Part shown: positions 18,729 to 27,448 of the stretch, piece by piece
Layout: each line of letters starts with the position of its first letter
Position numbering within the stretch: position 1 is the stretch's first letter
Assembly: GCF_000733935.1 (NCBI RefSeq)
Contig: NZ_JPON01000001.1
Span: 1,302,001-1,366,000 of the forward strand
DNA from: Methylomarinum vadi
GTDB taxonomy: Bacteria > Pseudomonadota > Gammaproteobacteria > Methylococcales > Methylomonadaceae
Reading direction: 5' to 3'
DNA length: 64,000 nucleotides
Notes under the pieces: model-generated
Told to the model about the DNA's origin: nothing
Seen by the model: only the letters and a program-made list of their open reading frames with translations
Databases searched by the model: none
Translations under genes and position numbers: made by a program

Positions 18729-18883
18729 GTCTTTACGACAGCATCTGACCGCCAAGGATGATAGAAATGCAGGTTTTGCAGGGAGCCAAAATCTGCCCTG
18801 CTGTCGAAACCCCTGCTAAACTCCCCTGTACCGCCTTGGTTAAATGCCGAAATTTGAAATGCGAATGGTATAAAAATATCCCC

Positions 18884-19375
18884 CTATTCATGGATAAAAA
18901 CCCGACAACCGACTGCAATGCGACCGAACAAATCGACCACATCGGCGTTCTTCATACGGATGCAGCCGTGCGACGCGGGTTTTCCCTGCAGCAGATGATC
19001 GGGGCACCCGTGGATGTAAATATAGCGCCAACCGGAATCGACCCGGCCATAACGGTTCCTGCCCGGCTCGAGGCCGTTCAGCCACAGTATCCTGGTCAAG
19101 ATCCAGTCACGCTCGGGATGGGTGCGGGCCAATTCCGCGGTGTAAGTCTCTCCGGTCGGCCTTCTGCCGACGAAAATCGCATTCAACGGCTGATCCGCGC
19201 CGATCTTGGCGCGCACCTTATGCCATCCCCGCGGCGTGCATTCGCTACCCATCCGCTCGCCGGGACCGTTCTTCGCGGTCGAGACCGAATAGGCCTTGAC
19301 CGTAACCCCCTTCTGAACCAGCCGCAGCCGTTGCTCGGCAATCGACACATCGAGATAGGATTCGTTCTTGATCAT
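18884..19375 (-). CDS. YkuD-domain (L,D-transpeptidase fold) protein without signal peptide
   Basis: 163 residues, almost entirely YkuD domain. The catalytic set is complete: H122 (YIYIHGC), then S135-H136-G-C138-I-R-M with nucleophile C138. YkuD enzymes normally cross-link peptidoglycan or attach lipoproteins outside the inner membrane, yet this protein starts MIKNESYLDVSIAEQ with no hydrophobic leader, and no upstream in-frame start is possible because its ATG overlaps the rlmD stop (ATGA). Either export is not by a classical signal or the protein works in the cytosol. The name therefore describes the fold, not a proven reaction. Confidence 0.8.
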   Translation of the reverse strand: MIKNESYLDVSIAEQRLRLVQKGVTVKAYSVSTAKNGPGERMGSECTPRGWHKVRAKIGADQPLNAIFVGRRPTGETYTAELARTHPERDWILTRILWLNGLEPGRNRYGRVDSGWRYIYIHGCPDHLLQGKPASHGCIRMKNADVVDLFGRIAVGCRVFIHE

Positions 19376-20706
19376 TTCTCGAACAGTGCAATCGACTCGA
19401 CATGGGCCGTCTGCGGAAACATGTCCATCACCCCTGCCTTAACCAGCTTGTAGCCCAGCTCATTGACCAGAATGCCGGCGTCGCGCGCCAGCGTGGACGG
19501 ATTGCAGGAAACATAGACGATGCGCTCGGGATTCCAATGCTTGAAATTATGCAAGACTTCGGAAGCGCCGGCGCGCGACGGGTCCAGCAAGACCTTGTTG
19601 AATTTCTGCTGGCTCCATTGTTGATCGCTGACATCCTTGCTTAAATCGGCAACATAAAAATCGGCATTGGTCAGATTATTCAGTCTGGCATTCTCGCGGG
19701 CATGCTTGACCAACGGCAGGTCGCCTTCGACCCCGACCACATGACCGGCCAGGGTCGCCAGCGGCAACGTGAAATTGCCCAGACCGCAAAACAGGTCCAG
19801 CACGTTGTCATTCTCGTTCAATTCCAACGCCTCGATGGCCCGATTGACCATTTTGCGGTTGATATCGTAATTGACCTGGGTGAACATAGCCGGGCGGAAT
19901 CTGAATTGTATACCCTGATCCGGCAGGGAATAGCGCGGAACGACCTCCGGGTCGCCCGGAATCGGCATGATCGTGTCCGGCCCTTTCGGCTGCAGACAGA
20001 TGCTGATGCCATGCGCCTTGCCGAACTCGCTCATGATCCGTTTGTCCTCGGCCGTCGGTGGCTCCAGCACGCGAAAAGCCAATACGCATTGCTCGTCGCC
20101 GATGGCGACCTCGATTTGCGGAATCTTGGCCTTGATCGTCAACCTGCCGATCATCTCCGATAACGCCAGCAAATTTTCCCCGACGATCGGGCGCATGACC
20201 TTACAGCTTTCGATTTCGGCCAGAAACGGATTGCGCCGTTCGCGAAACCCGACCAGCACTCGGCCTTTTTTTGCGACGTATTTGACCCCCATCCGCGCCT
20301 TGCTGCGGTAGTTCCAATGCGGCCCTTTCAATGCCTCCCATATTTGCGGGATTTCGACCTTGCCGATGCGGCGGAATTGTTCTCGTAACAAATCCTCCTT
20401 GAAATGGATCTGTTCGCCGTCATCGACATGCTGAAAGCTGCAACCGCCGCAGACACCGAAATGGGGACAGGCCGGCTCCACCCGATGTTCCGATTGAGTC
20501 AGTAAGGCAACCACCTTGCCTTCGGCGTAATCGCGCCGGCTATCGGTATAGACGAACTCCAACTCCTCGCCGGGCAAGGCTTCGTCGATGAATACTACTT
20601 TGCCGTCGACATGGGCGACGCCGCGCCCGTCATGCGCCAACGATTCGATGGTGACTTTGACCGGGGTTTCCGGTATTTTTTTCTTTCTGACTCTTCTGCC
20701 TGCCAT
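19372..20706 (-). CDS. rlmD: 23S rRNA (uracil-1939-C5) methyltransferase
   Basis: 444-residue SAM-dependent RNA methyltransferase with an N-terminal TRAM domain (about residues 12-70), a 4Fe-4S cysteine cluster (CPHFGVCGGC) and a C-terminal Rossmann domain (DLFCGLGNF; DPSRAGA; catalytic Cys in SCNPSTLARD). RlmD/RumA is favoured over RlmC by length and the TRAM domain. The ATG at 20706 begins two bases after the stop of the preceding gene; a GTG further upstream would lie within that gene. Confidence 0.93.
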   Translation of the reverse strand: MAGRRVRKKKIPETPVKVTIESLAHDGRGVAHVDGKVVFIDEALPGEELEFVYTDSRRDYAEGKVVALLTQSEHRVEPACPHFGVCGGCSFQHVDDGEQIHFKEDLLREQFRRIGKVEIPQIWEALKGPHWNYRSKARMGVKYVAKKGRVLVGFRERRNPFLAEIESCKVMRPIVGENLLALSEMIGRLTIKAKIPQIEVAIGDEQCVLAFRVLEPPTAEDKRIMSEFGKAHGISICLQPKGPDTIMPIPGDPEVVPRYSLPDQGIQFRFRPAMFTQVNYDINRKMVNRAIEALELNENDNVLDLFCGLGNFTLPLATLAGHVVGVEGDLPLVKHARENARLNNLTNADFYVADLSKDVSDQQWSQQKFNKVLLDPSRAGASEVLHNFKHWNPERIVYVSCNPSTLARDAGILVNELGYKLVKAGVMDMFPQTAHVESIALFEK

Positions 20707-20708
20707 GC

Positions 20709-21293
20709 TTATTTCTGTTTCCAACTGCCGTTTGAAGTCTGATACCACCACCCGGCGTGGGCGTTACCCACCCAACGCTTGGCGAAGGTATCCTTGATTT
20801 GATTGAACCATTCCGGATGCCCGTTGGCATTGGCGATGGCTTGATAAAGCTTGTTGCGGTCGGCGTTCTCGGCCGCAATCAGTTTGTTGACCTTATTTTT
20901 ATCCCTGAGCGATACGCTGCCCTTGACCGTCAACAGGCCGTCGGCCTTAATGCCGATCGCGCCGTTGTCGTAAAAAGGTTTAAGTTCGGAAAAGCGCCGC
21001 TGCATCGAGGCCTGCACCCTGCGGATATCGGGGCTGTCCACCGAAAGATTGGCTTCGGCATGGGCCGGACTGATAAAAAAATCGAGCACCCGATCCACGG
21101 CATAAAAACTTAGGCGTTGCCCCGTCAGGCCCGATTGCGGCTGTGCCGGCTGTTGCGTGCCGCTGGCCGGTTCCTGTTGAATGTCCTGAATGATCTCGTC
21201 GGCCACTTTCTCGGCCGCCGCGGCCGGAAAATAAATATTGATCGTCACGCAGGCGGTCAAGAACAACGCGCCCAAAAATGTCATCTGTTTCAT
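20709..21293 (-). CDS. DUF1318 (YdbL-like) lipoprotein
   Basis: 194 residues with a lipoprotein signal, lipobox LTAC at about residue 14, followed by the family signature VTINIYFPAAAAEK. A Gln/Pro linker precedes a C-terminal DUF1318 domain (about 90-180) with charged helices. In enterobacteria ydbL follows ydbH-ynbE; here it follows the ydbH-like gene by about 50 bases. YdbL is thought to help the YdbH/YnbE bridge in lipid transfer to the outer membrane. ATGATG at 21291-21296: the second ATG has the better spacing to GGGAGA. The lipobox is unusual, since E. coli YdbL is a soluble periplasmic protein. Confidence 0.75.
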   Translation of the reverse strand: MKQMTFLGALFLTACVTINIYFPAAAAEKVADEIIQDIQQEPASGTQQPAQPQSGLTGQRLSFYAVDRVLDFFISPAHAEANLSVDSPDIRRVQASMQRRFSELKPFYDNGAIGIKADGLLTVKGSVSLRDKNKVNKLIAAENADRNKLYQAIANANGHPEWFNQIKDTFAKRWVGNAHAGWWYQTSNGSWKQK

Positions 21294-21348
21294 CATGGTC
21301 TCCCGTTGGGATAATATCCTCAAAAATGCGCGCAACATTCCGAACCGA

Positions 21349-23382
21349 TTATTCCACCACCGCCTCATCGGTCGCGGTAATCCGGCGTAGCCGCTGTAGC
21401 AACACATTCCAATCCAGACGGGGATTATAGCCGATCACGTCGATCCTGGGCAGGCCGCCCCCCTTGACCAGGTAATAACCGTTCTCGGCCGGCTCGACGC
21501 CCATCATTTGGCAAACCCCGTTATTCAGGTAACACCCGAACCCCAGTTTGTCATACCCGAAGTTATCGAAAAAACGCATGAAACCGCGGGAAATCGCATC
21601 CGCCGCGCCGCCACCGCCGATGCTGGCGATGTTTTCGACCGCCTTTTGGCTGATGCGGTGGCGGGAATCATCGTCCTCCGGCGTGCCGAACCAAGCATAG
21701 AACGACACCGGCCGCCAATTCTCCAGATACAGATTATGCGCGTAACCGGAAAGGCGCCCCTCGATGGAGCCGAACTGAAACTTGCGGGTGATCGCATTCA
21801 GATCGAGATTGTCGACATCGATATCGGCATAGAACTGGGCGAAATCGCTAAACATGCCCGAAGACGCAAGCTTCTTGATAGTCACTTCGCCGTCGAACAC
21901 CTGCATGGTCAGTTTGCCGTTTAGCTCCAGTTTTTTATTCCGGTAACTAACCGATGGAATGCGCCCGCTAATTTCACCGCTGAGCGGCGTCCAGCCCAGG
22001 GCCTGCGACAACTGCTCCAAGGATAGATTGTGCAAGGCTCCGGAAAAATGGACATCGGTATCGTCGTTTTCGGCGGCATAGCTGAACCGTTGAATGTTTA
22101 ATTGGCCGCCCAATAACGGAATGTCGGCGGGCTGTTGCAGTTTGAATTGTTGACCTTCGGTAATGAATTCGATCCGACCGGCTTCGATCGGTATCGCTTT
22201 TAATTTCAACTGCCGCCAGCCCAGGGACGAAACTGCCGCATTGCGCGGCCGCCAATCGATCTTGCCTTCGGCATCGACGACTTGAAAACGTCGTTGGGGG
22301 TCATCGATGCCCAATCCGGAAAAATCCAGCGATATATCCTCGATTGCATCGGATTTCATCGACAAGCCGATGTCCAATCGTCCCGCCGGCGCCAAGCCGG
22401 CGAACGCTCCTGCCTCAAGAAAAGGGGTCAGATATATGGGGGCCGCCGTGGTCAAATCGGGAATCCGCGCGCTGATCCGTGCTTGCCGTAACAATGGTGC
22501 CGAGTTCAGCCCCAAGGTGGCGACCGCATCCAGCTCACCCACCGACGGATGTCGCAACACGGCCGAATGCAGGTTAATTTCATCGCTTCCCGGGCGCCAG
22601 ACACCTTCGCCGGACAGGCTGATCGCTTTCCCTTCGTTGGCTTCCAAAAACACCGGCTCTACGTACAATCCTCCTTCGCGAAAATCCGCATCGCTACGCC
22701 AATGCCATTGCTTAGGTTGTCGTGACGCGCGCAGCGTCGTGGCCAAGGTAATCGCTTCGCCGGCGAGTTTGTTGCCGGCCTGCAACGAAACGCGTTTCAA
22801 CAAGGCGTCGATGAACAGTTCTTGCAATTGCGCCTTACTCCCTCGTAAGTCGAAAGCCAAGTTTGCCGCGCCGACGAGGTTTTGCAGCTGGTCCAGCCCG
22901 ATCTGCTTGTGCAAGTCGGCCAGATCGATAGCGTCTCCCCTTCCCTTAACCCGCCAATTTCCTTCTTGCTCCCAAACCGTGACACTCACTCTACCGCCGA
23001 ACAGGCGCAAATTATCGAGTCGGATGGAGCCCTGTTGATCTTGTACCTGCAGGGAAAAATCGAAGGTCGGTGAGTGTAATTGCTTCGACTCGATGCGTCC
23101 TCGTCCTTGCCGACACTGCAGAAAACGATCCCGCCATTGAAAGGCGTCACAACTAATTTGAAACGCGGAAACGCTATCAAAAGGTGGAGGCAGTCGCAGC
23201 GAGGCCGATTTTAGCGTCCATTGCGCCTGCTCCCTGTCGATGGCGGTCAGGCTTAACGAGACCTCTTTCAGCGACCAGTCGCCAACCGTTATCTTGCCCA
23301 CAGTCAAGGCTGCCGATTGCAAGGCGGCGACTGTCGGAATGTGAATTAACAGTAAGACGATAACAAAAAATTTCAATCGCAA
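21349..23382 (-). CDS. YdbH-like AsmA-family protein
   Basis: 677-residue protein with an N-terminal membrane anchor/signal (FFVIVLLLIHIPTVAAL) and a long beta-rich periplasmic part. The C-terminal region (about 450-640: LSGEISGRIPSVSYRNKKLELNGKL; DLNAITRKFQFGSIEGRLSG) resembles the YdbH C-terminal domain of the AsmA/TamB superfamily, which carry phospholipids to the outer membrane. It is followed by the DUF1318 gene, as in ydbH-ynbE-ydbL. The TTG start at 23382 is uncertain; another TTG lies two codons downstream, and both lack a strong ribosome site. E. coli YdbH is somewhat longer (about 880 residues). Confidence 0.72.
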   Translation of the reverse strand: MRLKFFVIVLLLIHIPTVAALQSAALTVGKITVGDWSLKEVSLSLTAIDREQAQWTLKSASLRLPPPFDSVSAFQISCDAFQWRDRFLQCRQGRGRIESKQLHSPTFDFSLQVQDQQGSIRLDNLRLFGGRVSVTVWEQEGNWRVKGRGDAIDLADLHKQIGLDQLQNLVGAANLAFDLRGSKAQLQELFIDALLKRVSLQAGNKLAGEAITLATTLRASRQPKQWHWRSDADFREGGLYVEPVFLEANEGKAISLSGEGVWRPGSDEINLHSAVLRHPSVGELDAVATLGLNSAPLLRQARISARIPDLTTAAPIYLTPFLEAGAFAGLAPAGRLDIGLSMKSDAIEDISLDFSGLGIDDPQRRFQVVDAEGKIDWRPRNAAVSSLGWRQLKLKAIPIEAGRIEFITEGQQFKLQQPADIPLLGGQLNIQRFSYAAENDDTDVHFSGALHNLSLEQLSQALGWTPLSGEISGRIPSVSYRNKKLELNGKLTMQVFDGEVTIKKLASSGMFSDFAQFYADIDVDNLDLNAITRKFQFGSIEGRLSGYAHNLYLENWRPVSFYAWFGTPEDDDSRHRISQKAVENIASIGGGGAADAISRGFMRFFDNFGYDKLGFGCYLNNGVCQMMGVEPAENGYYLVKGGGLPRIDVIGYNPRLDWNVLLQRLRRITATDEAVVE

Positions 23383-23408
23383 CGAAAAACGGTCGGAACC
23401 CTTTTTGC

Positions 23409-24299
23409 CTAACTTGGAAAAACGCCCGTCGATAAATAACGGTCGCCACGGTCACAGATGATCGCCACGATCACGGCATTTTCAACCTCTTTGGACAATT
23501 GCAAGGCAGCATAGACGGCACCGCCGGAAGATACGCCGGCGAAAATGCCTTCGCGGGCGGCCAGGGCCCGTGTTGTTTCTTCCGCCGATTGCTGATCGAC
23601 TTCGATCAAGCGGTCGACGCGCGTGGAATCGTAAATCTTCGGCAAATATTCCTCGGGCCAGCGTCGAATACCGGGGATTTTAGACTCGCCCGCCGGCTGC
23701 ACGCCGACGATCTGAATCTCTGCATTTCGCTCCTTCAAATAACGCGAGGTGCCCATGATCGTACCGGTGGTTCCCATCGCGCTGACGAAATGGGTGACTT
23801 TGCCTTCCGTGTCGCGCCAGATTTCCGGACCGGTTCCCTCGTAATGGGCTCTCGGGTTGTCCGGATTGGAAAATTGGTCGAGAATCCGCCCCTTGCCCGC
23901 CGCTTCCATTTCCCGGGCCAGATCGATCGCCCCCTCCATGCTCTTCGCCGCCGGCGTCAGGATGATCTCGGCGCCATAGGCCTTCATCGAGGCGATGCGC
24001 TCCGCGCTCATGTTATCGGGCATGATCAACGTCATCTTATAACCCTTGATCGCCGCCGCCATCGCCAGCGCGATACCGGTATTGCCGCTGGTCGCTTCGA
24101 TCAAACGGTCGCCGGGCGTGATTTCGCCGCGCGCTTCTGCATGCTGAATCATGCTCAACGCCGGCCTATCCTTGACCGAACCGGCCGGATTATTGCCTTC
24201 CAGCTTGACCAGCAGGGTATTGCCGGTTTCACTGGGCAAGCGCTGCAAACGAACCAACGGAGTATTGCCGACAAAAGACTCGATCGTGGGAAATGTCAT
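23409..24299 (-). CDS. cysM: Cysteine synthase B
   Basis: 296-residue PLP enzyme that makes cysteine from O-acetylserine and sulfide or thiosulfate. The PLP lysine is K43 in NPAGSVKDRPA, the substrate loop is EATSGNTGIA and the phosphate cradle is GTTGTI. The C-terminal CDRGDRYLSTGVF and the short length favour CysM over CysK. It is 26 bases upstream of the ydbH-like gene, so the two may be co-transcribed, without an evident functional link. Confidence 0.93.
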   Translation of the reverse strand: MTFPTIESFVGNTPLVRLQRLPSETGNTLLVKLEGNNPAGSVKDRPALSMIQHAEARGEITPGDRLIEATSGNTGIALAMAAAIKGYKMTLIMPDNMSAERIASMKAYGAEIILTPAAKSMEGAIDLAREMEAAGKGRILDQFSNPDNPRAHYEGTGPEIWRDTEGKVTHFVSAMGTTGTIMGTSRYLKERNAEIQIVGVQPAGESKIPGIRRWPEEYLPKIYDSTRVDRLIEVDQQSAEETTRALAAREGIFAGVSSGGAVYAALQLSKEVENAVIVAIICDRGDRYLSTGVFPS

Positions 24300-24444
24300 T
24301 TCATGCTACCGAATTAATAAAACTGATACGAATTATCCCATAAATTACCGAAACGGGCTCGGCAATACCGCAACGCAAACACTGTGTTGCTTCATTTCAT
24401 CACTGATAGCCACACCCTCGTCTTGCATCATTCTCATTCGCACG

Positions 24445-25509
24445 TCAACCAAACCTATTTCCCAATACCACGGTCAACCCTACCCCGCACAGCAACAGAA
24501 AGATAAACAGAATCGCGCCCAACAGCAGCGGCCGCCTGCCCGCCTTGATGACGGCTCCGATATGCGTATCCAACCCCAACGCGGCCATTGCCACGGCAAG
24601 CAACAGGGTATCGGCTTGCAACACCCGATTTAACCATGCTTCGGGAATCCAAGCGCCGCTGTTGAGCCACGGCATCAACAGGAAAACCAATGCAAACCAA
24701 GGCACATTCACTCGCGCGCCGTCGTTTTGTTGATTACTTTTCCGGTTCAACCAATACGAGAGCCCGAACAGCACCGGGGCCAGCAGCATGACGCGGATCA
24801 TCTTGGTGATAACGGCGGCATGCGCGGCCCCGGCCTCGAGGCTTTGCGCGGCGGCGGCCACTTGCGCGACCTCATGCACCGTCGCCCCCACCAATCGTCC
24901 GACGGCCAACTCGGAATAATTAAACAATTGTTGAATTTCCGGTAATGTATAAAGGATCGGATACAACATCATCGCCGCGCTGCCAAACAAGACTACCGTG
25001 GCGATCGCCACCGATATATCGCTGTTACGGGCGCGCACAACCGGCGCCGTCGCCAATATGGCCGCCGCGCCGCAAACCGCGCTCCCCGCCCCAACCAGCA
25101 AAGCCGTGCGAGAATCGAGCCGCAACCAGCGTATGCCGATCCAGGCGGCCACAGCCAATGTACTCATGACAACCAACAAGTCCGTCAACAAGGCGGTCAT
25201 GCCAACCTGCTGCAGATCGGCCAGACTGATCCGGAAACCGTACAGGACGATGCCGACACGCAATAGCCGGTTGCGGGCAAAACTCAGCCCAGGCTGCAGC
25301 CGGCTGCGCAGGGACGGCTTGAGACAGGAAGACAGCAACAGGCCGAGCAACATCGCCGGCATCAACGGTCCGACGACTTGCAGAAACGGCAGCGGTAACA
25401 GACAGACCCGCCATGCTAATAACGCCAATAGCAAGGCAAGCAACACGCCGGTTAATCTGCTCGATGCAATGGATTGAATGCTACGCGTTGAAGTCGCTGA
25501 ACGTTTCAT
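24445..25509 (-). CDS. YeiH/UPF0324 family transporter, putative sulfate/sulfite exporter
   Basis: 354-residue inner-membrane protein with about ten hydrophobic segments, of the YeiH (Cons_hypoth698) family. Motifs seen are LRVGIVLYGFRIS, the repeat LVGAGSAVCGAAAILA with its family cysteine, and VGATVHEVAQV. The family is annotated as putative sulfate exporter; in enteric bacteria yeiH is divergent from the LysR gene yeiE, and the same layout occurs here. The substrate is not proven. Confidence 0.82.
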   Translation of the reverse strand: MKRSATSTRSIQSIASSRLTGVLLALLLALLAWRVCLLPLPFLQVVGPLMPAMLLGLLLSSCLKPSLRSRLQPGLSFARNRLLRVGIVLYGFRISLADLQQVGMTALLTDLLVVMSTLAVAAWIGIRWLRLDSRTALLVGAGSAVCGAAAILATAPVVRARNSDISVAIATVVLFGSAAMMLYPILYTLPEIQQLFNYSELAVGRLVGATVHEVAQVAAAAQSLEAGAAHAAVITKMIRVMLLAPVLFGLSYWLNRKSNQQNDGARVNVPWFALVFLLMPWLNSGAWIPEAWLNRVLQADTLLLAVAMAALGLDTHIGAVIKAGRRPLLLGAILFIFLLLCGVGLTVVLGNRFG

Positions 25510-25580
25510 ATTTATGCCTCCGAATTTAATTGAGGCCCATTGTAGTGATCCACCACATACCAGTAAAATGAGTAATTTTT

Positions 25581-25591
25581 ATAGAATCTAT
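25581..25591. promoter_or_regulatory. Candidate LysR-type operator
   Basis: ATAGAATCTAT is an odd-centred perfect palindrome in the 102-base divergent region between the yeiH-like gene and the LysR gene. T-rich DNA flanks it. LysR regulators usually bind T-N11-A palindromes in such positions, 20 to 70 bases from the start codons. The assignment rests on pattern and position only. Confidence 0.4.
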
Positions 25592-25611
25592 CAATTTTTT
25601 TGGTAAATAGA

Positions 25612-26469
25612 ATGCTATCGCTACGCCAATTGGAAATTTTTCTCGCCATCGCCGACAGCGGTTCGACAATAGCGGCCGCCGAACAGGTGTCCCGCTCGCA
25701 ATCGGCCGTCAGCAGTGCCTTGGCCGAACTCGAAAACCGCCTCGGCGTCACCTTGTTCGATCGCGTGGGACGCAGGCTCGTCATGAACGAGCATGGCCAG
25801 CGTTTTTACCCGCAGGCGCGCCTGGTGCTGCATCAAGCCGATGCGCTCGGCGGATTGTTTAAGCGAGGCGGCGGAAACCTGCGCATTGGCGCCAGCACGA
25901 CCATCGGCAATTACGTCTTGCCCGACCTGTTAGCAAACGCCGCACACCTTCCTTGCCGCCGGGTCGAGATCGGCAACACCCACGAGATCGCCGACAGCGT
26001 CGCTCGTTGCGATTTGGATGTCGGACTAATAGAAGGCAAGTTACAGCATCCTGATCTCAGGACCACGCCTTGGCGGCAAGATGAAATGGTCATCGTCGCT
26101 GCCAGTGAATCGCAGTGGTCAAGCCTATCCGATGCCGCCACTGCGCTGGCCCAAGCCCCTTGGATCATGCGCGAAGCGGGTTCGGGAACCCGGAGTATCG
26201 TCGAACAGCAATTACTCGGCGATTTCGAAGCGGTCAATATCGTGTTGGAATTGGGGAGTTCCGAGGCAATTCACAATGCCGTGCTGGCGGGACTGGGGAT
26301 CAGCTGCTTATCGCGCCATATCGTCCAGCATTCATTGGCTAGCGGCCGCTTGCGGCTGATCGCTCCGCAACGACGGCTCTGGCGTCGTTTTTACATCGTC
26401 CAACACCGCCAGCGCGAAACAACCGCTGCAATCAAGCGTTTTTTAGCGCTTTGCGAACAATCCAGTTGA
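25612..26469 (+). CDS. LysR-family regulator, YeiE-like
   Basis: 285 residues. N-terminal winged helix-turn-helix (about 1-60; LRQLEIFLAIADSGSTIAAAEQVSRSQSAVSSALAELE) and a C-terminal periplasmic-binding-like effector domain (about 85-280). It is divergent from the yeiH-like transporter, the usual arrangement for YeiE, which senses sulfite in enteric bacteria. The effector here is inferred from that arrangement. The ATG at 25612 begins the HTH at the normal distance; a TTG twelve bases upstream is less likely. Confidence 0.88.
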   Translation: MLSLRQLEIFLAIADSGSTIAAAEQVSRSQSAVSSALAELENRLGVTLFDRVGRRLVMNEHGQRFYPQARLVLHQADALGGLFKRGGGNLRIGASTTIGNYVLPDLLANAAHLPCRRVEIGNTHEIADSVARCDLDVGLIEGKLQHPDLRTTPWRQDEMVIVAASESQWSSLSDAATALAQAPWIMREAGSGTRSIVEQQLLGDFEAVNIVLELGSSEAIHNAVLAGLGISCLSRHIVQHSLASGRLRLIAPQRRLWRRFYIVQHRQRETTAAIKRFLALCEQSS

Positions 26470-26662
26470 CCGGAAACATAGCCGCGCGCCTTATCTCTAC
26501 CAAAGGCCGCGCGAAGCCAGTTTGCCACTATCAGCGAAGTTTCGAGGCCAGCTGACCCTGGTTTCCCGATCGGAAATCGACGCTCAACATTTTTCCCATC
26601 CCACGGCAAGTTACGCTAAAATAGCGTGCTGATCCGATAATCCGCTACATCAGTCGACCGTT

Positions 26663-27448
26663 ATGCTGAAGAAATCATTGTTCGCACTCGCCTGCATCCT
26701 GGCCGTAAGCGCCTGCGCAACCAGTCCGACCGGCAGATCGCAATTCATTTACATGCCCGACGCCCAGTTGAATCAAATGGGGCTACAGGCTTTCGATAAC
26801 CTCAAAGCGGAAAAACCTGTCAGTAACAATCAACGTTACATTAAATTCGCCAATTGCGTCGCCGAAGCATTGATTCACGAAGTCGGCGGCAATTGGGAAG
26901 TGGTCGTATTCGAGGATAAATCGCTGAACGCCTTCGCCCTGCCCGGCAACAAGATCGGCGTGCATAGCGGTTTGATCGAGCTGGTCGACAACCAAGACCA
27001 ACTGGCGGCGGTCATCGGCCATGAAATCGGTCATGTGATGGCCCGGCACAGCAACGAGAGAATGTCTCAGGAAACCGCCGTCAACACCGGTATCGCCCTG
27101 ATCCAAGCGGTCAGCGCGCCGGAAACGGCGCTCGGGCAAACCGCCATCGGCCTGCTCGGTGTCGGCGCCCAATACGGCATCATTCTGCCCTATAGCCGCA
27201 CGCACGAAAGCGAAGCCGACATCATCGGCCTGGACCTGATGGCTAAAGCCGGCTTCGATCCGCGGCAAAGCATTACTCTCTGGCAAAAAATGGATGCCGC
27301 CGGCAACGGCCAGGAACCGGCCGAGTTCCTTTCGACTCACCCGTCGCACGGCACCCGCATCGAGGACCTGAACAAACACATGTCCAAGGCCATGCAATAT
27401 CGCCAGCAGGCCTTGGCGATCGGCAAACAACCCCGCTGCAGCAAATAA
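26663..27448 (+). CDS. M48-family metalloprotease lipoprotein
   Basis: 261 residues. Lipoprotein signal with lipobox VSAC (lipidated C18), then a peptidase M48 domain with the zinc motif H120-E-I-G-H124 and the third ligand Glu in THESEADIIGLDL. The length and arrangement resemble the outer-membrane protease LoiP/YggG. The residue after the lipidated Cys is Ala, not Asp, so sorting to the outer membrane is expected. Its stop overlaps the start of dapC (TAATG). Confidence 0.9.
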   Translation: MLKKSLFALACILAVSACATSPTGRSQFIYMPDAQLNQMGLQAFDNLKAEKPVSNNQRYIKFANCVAEALIHEVGGNWEVVVFEDKSLNAFALPGNKIGVHSGLIELVDNQDQLAAVIGHEIGHVMARHSNERMSQETAVNTGIALIQAVSAPETALGQTAIGLLGVGAQYGIILPYSRTHESEADIIGLDLMAKAGFDPRQSITLWQKMDAAGNGQEPAEFLSTHPSHGTRIEDLNKHMSKAMQYRQQALAIGKQPRCSK

